Made by a program: the position numbers and the translations under genes
Part shown: in pieces, positions 1 through 5,853 of the stretch
Layout: each line of letters opens with the position of its first letter
Numbering within the stretch: the stretch's first letter is position 1
Assembly: GCA_018267355.1 (NCBI GenBank)
Contig: JAFDYP010000618.1
Coordinates: forward strand, 1 to 9,123
Direction: 5' to 3'
Length of the DNA: 9,123 nucleotides
DNA from: Bacteroidota bacterium
Lineage (GTDB): Bacteria > Bacteroidota > Bacteroidia > Chitinophagales > LD1
Notes under the pieces: model-generated
Seen by the model: only the letters and a program-made list of their open reading frames with translations
Database searches by the model: none
What the model was told of the DNA's origin: nothing

Positions 1-560
<560 letters not shown>

Positions 561-783
561 AAAAGAGTTGATTTCCTAACTAATAAAGGAAATGATTATT
601 GATTTTGCTTGGATACCTTATCTAGTTATCTATGTTTCTTACCTATATTTCAAAGAACTTTTTTGACTGATCCGCTACCTTTCGGTGGCTTCGTTTGTCA
701 AGTTTGTGGTCGGTGCTTTGTCTCCAAATTCACTTACCTTTTCAGTGTCGCTTTAGATTCGTTCGTGACGCTTGCTGCGAAAC
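561..783 (-). other. 16S rRNA leader (transcribed spacer)
   Basis: About 220 nt lie between the proximal rRNA promoter and the 16S 5' end, with no credible protein gene. Reading on the minus strand, the leader contains a small stem with a GAAA loop (674-689, stem GCCACC/GGTAGC with one C-A mismatch), a boxA-like element (646-658), and an A/T-rich stretch. A perfect 6-bp hairpin follows just before the mature 16S end (571-593, arms ATTTCC/GGAAAT, 11-nt loop). This order is what is expected of an rRNA leader that recruits antitermination factors and is trimmed by RNases. A plus-strand open frame runs across it (609-1007), but it has no protein-like composition and lies antisense to the leader. 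Confidence 0.8.
646..658 (-). promoter_or_regulatory. boxA-like antitermination element
   Basis: The minus strand reads GTTCTTTGAAATA, close to the bacterial rRNA boxA consensus TGCTCTTTAACA bound by NusB/NusE. It lies about 90 nt upstream of the 16S 5' end and downstream of all candidate promoters, where a boxA should be. Bacteroidota leaders commonly carry GTTCTTTGA-type versions, to my recollection. I infer that it lets RNA polymerase read through the structured, untranslated rRNA operon without Rho termination. I did not recognise a clear boxB or boxC beside it. Confidence 0.65.
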
Positions 784-789
784 GGGACG

Positions 790-820
790 CAAAAGTAGAA
801 GTTATTTTCAAACTTCCAAA
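790..820 (-). promoter_or_regulatory. rRNA promoter, proximal
   Basis: On the minus strand a -33 element TTTG (817-820) is followed after exactly 19 nt by TACTTTTG (790-797), a perfect match to the Bacteroidota primary-sigma consensus TTTG/TAnnTTTG. The bases after the -7 element are CGTCCCG, a GC-rich discriminator of the sort associated with growth-rate and stringent control of rRNA promoters. Upstream of the -33 is an A-rich stretch that could act as an UP element. Transcription should begin near 783-786, giving a leader of about 220 nt. Confidence 0.85.
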
Positions 821-998
821 TTCTATCAGAAATTATTTTTTCTTTTTGTTTCAGCCGTGTGACTGGAAACTGGAGCTACATGAGCCCTCTCAGATCAGAT
901 GTGCGGTGGATCCTGTCGAGCAGGATGCTTTGCCAAGTGTATGGCGCGTAGTCGCTACGCTTTGTTTTCATTGTGCCGTTCTTTTCAGAAGCGGGACG

Positions 999-1029
999 CA
1001 AAAGTAAGAAGCTTTTTTTAATCTCCAAA
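999..1029 (-). promoter_or_regulatory. rRNA promoter, middle copy
   Basis: TTTG (1026-1029), 19 nt, then TACTTTTG (999-1006) on the minus strand. It shares TACTTTTGCGTCCCG base for base with the proximal promoter 209 nt downstream, and has the same spacing and a similar A-rich block upstream of the -33. This is a duplicated promoter, not a chance match. Transcripts from here would read through the proximal promoter into the 16S gene. Confidence 0.85.
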
Positions 1030-1206
1030 CTTTCATGAAAGTTTTTTCTGTTTTTCAGCTGCGGAAGCTGCGGGATCTCTGATGTGCAGTGGACTCCGGA
1101 AGAACCGGGTGCTTTACCATCGAGACGGTGCGTATCACTACGCTGTACCTGTTTTATCCCCCCGGACTAGTATCAAAAGAACGTCGTTGTGTCCGTTTGG
1201 GGAGTG

Positions 1207-1236
1207 CAAATGTAGTAACCTTTTACAAATCCGCAA
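1207..1236 (-). promoter_or_regulatory. possible third, distal rRNA promoter (weaker)
   Basis: TACATTTG (1207-1214) fits the -7 consensus TAnnTTTG and lies 208 nt upstream of the middle promoter, close to the 209-nt spacing of the other two. The -33 position 19 nt upstream carries only TTG (1234-1236) in place of TTTG. The discriminator is again C-rich (CACTCCCC) and the region upstream is A/T-rich. The placement within the repeat array is the main support; the weak -33 makes activity uncertain. Confidence 0.45.
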
Positions 1237-1382
1237 GGGGTATAGCGAAAAAAATCACAAAGGGTTTCATTTCTATCACCATCAGATATGCTTCAAAGCC
1301 TTGGTATCACTGGCCTGACGCGTAGTCCAGCTCTCCGCACAAAAAAATCAGTCCTCTATATAATGAGATCCGGCGGCCAGCA

Positions 1383-3017
1383 TCAGAAGGCAAAAATGTA
1401 TTTATCTCCGTCCTCATCTTTCATCACATAGTTGACCACACGCGGCCAGAGGGGCTTGATGAGTTCTTTCTCCCAGTCGGCCAGGTCCTGGCTGAGGGCT
1501 TCTACTACTTTAGGCTTGAGTGTAGCCAGATTGTGCTTCTCTTCCTTATCCTCCTTTATATTATAAAGAAGCGTGGTGTGGTCATATTCATTGATGATGA
1601 GCTTCCACTCCCCCTTGCGGATGGCTTTATTGAAGTCGCTCCTCCAGTATAGGGCGCCGTGAGCCGGGCCGGCCTGGGTGCCATTGACAAATGGCACGAG
1701 GTCTACGCCGTCGTATTTGCGGTCAGCAGGCAGCTCCATATTGACCGCGCGGGCTACCGTGGCAAAGATATCCAGAGAGATGACCGGCTCATGATAGACG
1801 GTGCCAGGCTTGATGTGGCCCTTCCACTTCATCATAAACGGCACCCGGATACCCCCCTCAAAGTTGGTGAACTTGCCCCCCTTGAATGGAGCATTGTCTG
1901 TAGTACCATTATAAGATACACCACCGTTATCACTCAGGAAGACGATCATCGTATTGTCTGTCAGGCCCAGGCTGTCTACGTGCTGCAGGAGGCGGCCTAC
2001 CTGGTCATCCAGATTCTTGATCATGGCGGCGTAGGTGCGCTTGACAGGGTCTTTGATATTGGAGAACATGGCATAATACTTCTTCATGGCCTGCAGCGGT
2101 GCGTGAGGTGCATTATATGGCAGATACAGGAAGAAGGGACCATTTTTGCTACGGTCTATATATGATATAGCCTCGTCGGTCAGTTTATCGGTCAGGTATT
2201 TGTTTTCTTCTTTCTCTTCGCAGCAGTTGCGCAGGATGGCACAGTTGCCCCGGCGGCCCTCTGCGGTCTGCCACTCATGCTGGTCTATAAAGTCCCTCCC
2301 TATGTGGGTATTGACCACATCAGGATTGGAGGCCGGCGCGTAGAGGGTAAAGGCCTCGTAGAAGCCATACTGATAGTCAAAGCCGCGGGCACATGGTTTG
2401 GCAAAGTCTGCAGCACCCAGGTGCCACTTGCCTATGATGGCAGTGGAGTAGTCGTACCGCTTCATCATATCTGCCAGTGTGATCTCAGAGGGGGGCAGGC
2501 CTTGACGCAACCTATCTTCTGTAGACGGCACATCAGTCTCCTTGATCGGTGTGAGCGGGCGGAAGCGGGGCAGCATCTTGAAGCCGTAGTACTCGGCCAT
2601 ATTCTTCAGGTAGCGGTGATTGGGCTGAAACTCATGACCGAAGCGCTGCTGGTAGCGGCCGGTCAGGAGGCCTGCGCGTGATGGTGAGCATACCGGAGAG
2701 GAGATATAGCCCTCGGTGAATACGACCCCCTCATGGCCCAGCCTATCTATATTGGGCGTAGTGAGTGTCTTATTGCCATAGAGAGAGAGGTCAGTAGCGC
2801 CCAGGTCATCTGCCAGTATGAGTATGACATTAGGACGCGAGTGGCTCAGAGGATCGGCCACGGGTTTGGCCAGAAAATCCTCTTTACCCTTGATGAGCTT
2901 TTCATCAAAGTAGATCTTATACTTATCACTGTAAAACGGACGGTGCAGAAAACTCATGCACAATACGGCGATGGCCGCCAGGCCACCTGTCAGTACTAAA
3001 CCCTTAATGTATCGCAT
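1383..3017 (-). CDS. secreted family S1 sulfatase (arylsulfatase-like)
   Basis: This 544-residue protein is a type I sulfatase, which hydrolyses sulfate esters using a formylglycine made from an active-site cysteine. The full catalytic set is visible: the metal-binding aspartates in ILADDLG (D70, D71), the signature CSPSRAGLLTGR with the modifiable Cys at 110 and R114, K197 and H199 in IGKWHLG, H305 in NAPHAP, D363 and N364 in LSDNGG, and K382 in GGKFTNFEGG. The length is normal for the family. The first 28 residues hold a basic start and a hydrophobic segment, so it is exported or anchored; VLC at 18-20 is not a good lipobox. A Cys-rich patch (C259, C265, C266) lies between catalytic blocks. 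Activity needs a sulfatase-maturing enzyme, not seen here. Substrate cannot be told from sequence alone. No susD/TonB-type glycan-uptake genes adjoin it. Its 3' end faces the rRNA promoters on the same strand with no strong terminator between. Confidence 0.95.
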   Translation of the reverse strand: MRYIKGLVLTGGLAAIAVLCMSFLHRPFYSDKYKIYFDEKLIKGKEDFLAKPVADPLSHSRPNVILILADDLGATDLSLYGNKTLTTPNIDRLGHEGVVFTEGYISSPVCSPSRAGLLTGRYQQRFGHEFQPNHRYLKNMAEYYGFKMLPRFRPLTPIKETDVPSTEDRLRQGLPPSEITLADMMKRYDYSTAIIGKWHLGAADFAKPCARGFDYQYGFYEAFTLYAPASNPDVVNTHIGRDFIDQHEWQTAEGRRGNCAILRNCCEEKEENKYLTDKLTDEAISYIDRSKNGPFFLYLPYNAPHAPLQAMKKYYAMFSNIKDPVKRTYAAMIKNLDDQVGRLLQHVDSLGLTDNTMIVFLSDNGGVSYNGTTDNAPFKGGKFTNFEGGIRVPFMMKWKGHIKPGTVYHEPVISLDIFATVARAVNMELPADRKYDGVDLVPFVNGTQAGPAHGALYWRSDFNKAIRKGEWKLIINEYDHTTLLYNIKEDKEEKHNLATLKPKVVEALSQDLADWEKELIKPLWPRVVNYVMKDEDGDKYIFAF

Positions 3018-3108
3018 ATACCAAAGCTAACGAATAAACGAACAAAAGTTTACATCCGGTTTCCTCGTTTTGGTTAAAGAAATCGTTAATTTCCACGATA
3101 AAAATCAT

Positions 3109-3125
3109 GGGGCAAAAATTACCCC
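3109..3125. repeat. short inverted repeat in divergent intergenic region
   Basis: GGGG (3109-3112) and CCCC (3122-3125) flank a 9-nt A/T-rich centre. The repeat sits between the divergent sulfatase and helical-protein genes, about 90 nt from each start. It could be an operator or a weak RNA hairpin; four base pairs is too little to decide. No convincing promoter was found for either gene in 3018-3196. Confidence 0.3.
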
Positions 3126-3196
3126 GCCTAGCACCTTGAAAACCTTATGGATACAGGGTTTCGGATATTTTTCACTCACAATGAAAAAAGTATATC

Positions 3197-4639
3197 GTGG
3201 CACTTTTACATGATCTATTGTCTGTACTGGATGAGACGCAGTTAAAGAAATTAAGTTTCCTGCAGCTGACCGATAGAGAGCAGCAGCTTTTGCAGTTTGC
3301 GCTGTCGAAGCGGAGGAGTAAGATATTCCCATCTGCTGTGGCCATGAGGCAGCTCGATCTGACGCAGAGCCACCTGGAGAAGCTCTGCTCGGTAGTGATG
3401 AAGAATATCATCCACCATCTGGCAGGAACGGATGGCTATGACCAGTTTATATTCATCAGAAATCTGAGGTATAGGTCTTATGCGCTCGTCACCCATCAGA
3501 TGCAGTCATCCGAAAAAAAGATCACCGATAAGGAAACACTGATACGCTTCTATGGTGAGTGCTGCGAGGTGGTGACCCGGGCTGACAGCCGCGTACTGAA
3601 AGCCGCTGATATCGATAAATATACCCGGCGCCTGCTGGACCTGCTGGACCCCGGAGAGCATCCGGAATGGTATATCCGCATACAATGCGATGCGCTCTAT
3701 GCTACCATCTCTATGGCGACCATGGATATGAGCCTCTATGACCCAAAGGTGGCACAGGCGCTGATACAAAGGGCAGAAAAACTGGAGCAGGATGCCAAAG
3801 CACTAAAACATCCTATGGCACTGCATCATGCGCTACGCGTATCGGCCATGCTCCTCATCAGTACTGACCAGCAGCTGAGAGCTGTAGCCAGCCTGGATGA
3901 AGACATCGCTATAACCTTAGCAAACAGAAGCCTCTTCAGCGACAAAGAGTGGGCCGAACCACAGCTGATGAAAGCTGAAGCACTGAGCTATGCCGGCATC
4001 TATGAACCAGCCTATGAAATATTTGCCTCTCTGATCACGCCGGGCGAGAGCACATCGCCTACCATCAGGCTATCGTCACACAGCCGCTTTTTCAAGGTGG
4101 CCCTGACTCTCGGCAGGTATGACATGGCGCGGGCAATAATGGATGCGCATTTTACACAGGCTATCCATAGGGATCAGATAGATATAAGAGTGATGGCCTA
4201 CCTGCAGATTATTTGCTACTACATGCATATCGGGGCTCTGGCAGAGGCGGAGGAGTATATCTCAGGATGCCGCGCACTACTGCATAAACACCGCCAGCAG
4301 CAGTACCTCATCCAGCTCCTGTTCTTTGAAAATGCTATGATCTATCTGAAAGGCGACACCGGCAGTGCGAAACTGCTGGCGATGAAAAATCTCAAATTTC
4401 TACGCAGCCGTAGGATGACCCGGTCTACGTCTACATACCCGGCATTATTCTCCTCGATCAGCGCCATATATGATCTGCAGCACAGTGATAAACCGTTTAA
4501 TAAAAAACAGCAGAACGACTTTGAGGTTTGCACGACTAAATCATATTCGCACTTTGCGGGGATCTTCCGGCAGATGCTGGATATGAAGAGGGTAAAGGAC
4601 CCACCTCCACTGAGCTTGGCAGAGGCGAGTCCCGTATGA
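3197..4639 (+). CDS. hypothetical protein, mostly alpha-helical, TPR-like
   Basis: I do not recognise a named family. The 480-residue product has no signal peptide or membrane segment and is probably cytoplasmic. Residues 1-75 form short helices rich in Leu, Gln and basic residues, possibly a small helical N-terminal domain. From about residue 105 to 455 the chain is a series of amphipathic helix pairs with TPR-type spacing and residues (for example around YAGIYEPAYEIFASL, LGRYDMARAIM and HIGALAEAEEYI), which suggests a helical-repeat scaffold or protein-binding module. The last 20 residues are Pro-rich and basic. The start is GTG at 3197: an in-frame stop at 3182-3184 rules out upstream starts and the next in-frame ATG is about 49 codons in. 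The gene is divergent from the sulfatase and its stop is only 2 nt from the stop of the convergent lipoprotein gene, so it appears to be transcribed alone. A link to any neighbour is not supported. Confidence 0.85.
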   Translation: MALLHDLLSVLDETQLKKLSFLQLTDREQQLLQFALSKRRSKIFPSAVAMRQLDLTQSHLEKLCSVVMKNIIHHLAGTDGYDQFIFIRNLRYRSYALVTHQMQSSEKKITDKETLIRFYGECCEVVTRADSRVLKAADIDKYTRRLLDLLDPGEHPEWYIRIQCDALYATISMATMDMSLYDPKVAQALIQRAEKLEQDAKALKHPMALHHALRVSAMLLISTDQQLRAVASLDEDIAITLANRSLFSDKEWAEPQLMKAEALSYAGIYEPAYEIFASLITPGESTSPTIRLSSHSRFFKVALTLGRYDMARAIMDAHFTQAIHRDQIDIRVMAYLQIICYYMHIGALAEAEEYISGCRALLHKHRQQQYLIQLLFFENAMIYLKGDTGSAKLLAMKNLKFLRSRRMTRSTSTYPALFSSISAIYDLQHSDKPFNKKQQNDFEVCTTKSYSHFAGIFRQMLDMKRVKDPPPLSLAEASPV

Positions 4640-4641
4640 GT

Positions 4642-5372
4642 TTACATGGTACGCTGGCAGGTCCAGCTCCCACTGCCTCCCTGGCCGTCATTCCAGGAGC
4701 CGCTGATATTATCACCGGAGATAGAGCCGGATACACTGCTTCCCGCCGCTCCTCCTATACAATCAGTGCAGCCCAGCGAAGAACCGTTAAGTGTACCGGA
4801 TACCCGCAGACTCGACTGGCCGCTGCTACTTTTCGTTATCGTCATCCATTCATTAGCGCCGGTATTGACCACCATATTAAAGACCCCGGCACTCTGGCCG
4901 GAGTAGGTACCCTCGTAGCATTTGACCTGACTGGTAGACAGCTCCTTATAGACTACTATGACCGCATCTGTATGGCCAGGTATATTGATATAGGTCACCT
5001 GAGGGTTGCTGCCGTCAGCCTCTACGGTAAATGTGAGGGTGGCCGTCTGCGCTCCATAGACACCACTGAAGGTGGCCGTAAATGGCTGGCCCGCTACCCA
5101 CGCAGTAGTCGTGCCCATATTGATCCACTGGCCATCCAGCTTGATGGCTGCAGTCAAAATGCTGCCGGTATTTTCTATTTCGATATTCACCGTACCGGTA
5201 GAGCCGACTATGGTGCCTTTGTATACCCCTTTGCTGCTATGATCATGGCCGCGTTAGCCGTGGGTGAGTCGGAGCAGGTAGCACACTTGTAGTCTGAAGA
5301 TGATTTTTTGCAGGCACTCATGCCCGTCAGGAGCAGCAGACAGAATAAGACAGAAAAATAGTTTTTAGACAT
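4642..5372 (-). CDS. lipoprotein with Gly/Ser-rich beta domain, split by a -1 frame change
   Basis: Two overlapping reading frames look like one gene. The first begins at ATG 5372 and encodes a lipoprotein signal peptide: hydrophobic LFCLLLLTG, lipobox MSAC with Cys at residue 21, then KKSSSD. It stops at TAG 5208-5210 after 54 residues. The second frame is open from 5253 to TAA at 4642-4644 and encodes a beta-rich secreted-type domain (Gly, Ser, Thr, Val), ending in GSWNDGQGGSGSWTCQRTM. Its protein-like sequence begins well upstream of the first usable start (GTG 5190): GVYKGTIVGSTG at 5229-5194 resembles YEGTYSGQSAGVFN later in the same protein, so the GTG is unlikely to be the true start. 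A -1 shift at 5226-5232 gives one lipoprotein of about 243 residues. The cause may be a real mutation, a base-calling error in the G run, or recoding. Function unknown; predicted membrane-anchored outside the cytoplasm. Confidence 0.75.
5226..5232 (-). other. A_AAG_GGG heptamer at the frame junction
   Basis: In the signal-peptide frame the codons here read GCA AAG GGG (AAG is codon 48), so the bases A AAG GGG form an X_XXY_YYZ slippery heptamer in the correct phase. A -1 slip continues as GTA TAC AAA GGC (VYKG), exactly the frame of the downstream domain. Adding one G to the four-G run would do the same. The two frames overlap only between 5253 and 5211, so any junction must fall in that 43-nt stretch. 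I could not see a convincing downstream stimulatory stem. Confidence 0.5.
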
Positions 5373-5459
5373 AGAGATTAGTTTAAGGGTGAAGAAAAAT
5401 TTCTATGTGCTAAAATGGCGGGTCTAAGACGGAACCCTTAGCCGGAATCCGGAGTTTTC

Positions 5460-5729
5460 TTACTCCGTGAGATACTTGGTCAGTTCATCTTCTATCCTCT
5501 TGCAGGAGACGAGCAGGGGCTTATGGGTGATCTCCAGGTCAAAGGTATGCTCAGATATGGTATAGTTGCCATCGATATGACCTATGATCAGCGGCAGCTC
5601 AAATGTGCCTGCCACCTCATCTCCGGTCAGTTTGCCGCCATGGTGGGTGATAGCAGCCTGCGCCCTTTCCATCAGTTCCTTCCTGTTCTTTACATTGCCG
5701 ATATGGATAGATATGTTGCACTTGGCCAT
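5460..5729 (-). CDS. small hypothetical protein (89 aa)
   Basis: A soluble 89-residue protein with no signal peptide or membrane segment. The predicted order is a beta strand (CNISIHIG), one helix (KNRKELMERAQAAITHHGG), several short beta strands (GTFELPLIIGHIDGNYTIS, then FDLEITHKP), and a C-terminal helix (RIEDELTKYLTE). This compact strand-helix-strands-helix layout is loosely like a minimal SRPBCC-type fold, but that is only a resemblance. I recall similar short proteins in Bacteroidota genomes but cannot name a family. ATG at 5729 is well placed about 11 nt after the likely transcription start, and a promoter lies at 5747-5778. It may be co-transcribed with the lipoprotein gene 87 nt downstream, since no clear terminator separates them. 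Confidence 0.8.
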   Translation of the reverse strand: MAKCNISIHIGNVKNRKELMERAQAAITHHGGKLTGDEVAGTFELPLIIGHIDGNYTISEHTFDLEITHKPLLVSCKRIEDELTKYLTE

Positions 5730-5746
5730 GGTCTGTACTCTTTACA

Positions 5747-5778
5747 CAAAGCTAAAGAAAACAGGTAGCCGCGCCATA
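5747..5778 (-). promoter_or_regulatory. promoter of the 89-aa gene
   Basis: TAGCTTTG (5747-5754, minus strand) matches the -7 consensus TAnnTTTG exactly. TATG (5775-5778) lies 20 nt upstream and matches the -33 TTTG in three of four bases. Initiation near 5740 would leave a 5' untranslated region of about 11 nt. The terminator of the upstream operon is only about 30 nt further, so this gene needs its own promoter. Confidence 0.55.
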
Positions 5779-5805
5779 GCACTATCCACAGGGCTGTGTC
5801 AAATG

Positions 5806-5828
5806 AAAAAGCCGCTCCAGAGAGCGGC
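5806..5828 (-). terminator. intrinsic terminator of the CHU_C-PorP operon
   Basis: On the minus strand a perfect 7-bp stem GCCGCTC/GAGCGGC with a 4-nt loop (5811-5828) is followed directly by TTTTT (5806-5810). It begins 25 nt after the PorP/SprF stop codon. Strong GC stem plus U-run is a classical Rho-independent terminator. Reading on plus, the stem lacks a following T-run, so it acts only on the minus strand. Confidence 0.88.
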
Positions 5829-5853
5829 CTATCTATGTCTTTCAATGAGTTAT

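Larger units (their letters stand above)
710..1330 (-). repeat. degenerate tandem repeats carrying the rRNA promoters
   Basis: Imperfect units of about 180-210 nt repeat across this stretch. The plus-strand landmark TGCTTT occurs at 714, 926 and 1110, with a degenerate TGCTT at 1289. The two central units align well: GATGTG-GTGGA, then a short hairpin, then TGCTTT, then a GCGTA/TACGC hairpin (898-960 versus 1081-1143). The first hairpin is ATCCTG/CAGGAT at 910-926 and AC-CCGG/CCGG-GT with one bulge at 1093-1110: same fold, different bases. The second is GCGTAG/CTACGC at 946-960 and GCGTA/TACGC at 1130-1143. The outer units are much more diverged. Unit lengths differ because of indels of about 25 nt on either side of the conserved core. 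Confidence 0.7.

Noticed and set aside
609..1007. A 132-codon plus-strand open frame across the rRNA leader.
   Set aside because: It covers the boxA, a promoter and repeat hairpins, has an irregular composition, and is antisense to a region explained as rRNA control sequence.
1341..1369. Intrinsic terminator for the sulfatase (weak CTC/GAG stem plus seven Ts).
   Set aside because: The stem has only three or four pairs, and several bases separate it from the T run.
3022..3029. TAGCTTTG on the minus strand as the sulfatase promoter -7 element.
   Set aside because: It matches the -7 consensus but has no -33 at 17-23 nt and would give a leaderless message starting at the ATG; kept only as a remote possibility.
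5188..5190. GTG 5190 as the start of the beta-domain protein (182 residues).
   Set aside because: Protein-like sequence continues upstream in the same frame (GVYKGTIVGSTG), and a lipoprotein signal peptide lies just beyond in the other frame, so this start would cut a module in half.
4636..5292. A 218-codon plus-strand frame whose ATG overlaps the stop of the helical-protein gene (ATGA).
   Set aside because: The overlap looks like translational coupling, but the sequence is antisense to the lipoprotein gene, shows no protein-like pattern, and the minus strand has a lipoprotein signal peptide and a coherent beta domain.
5440..5457. CCGG-AAT-CCGG hairpin downstream of the 89-aa gene as a terminator.
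   Set aside because: Only four pairs with a 3-nt loop, and on the minus strand no T run follows it.
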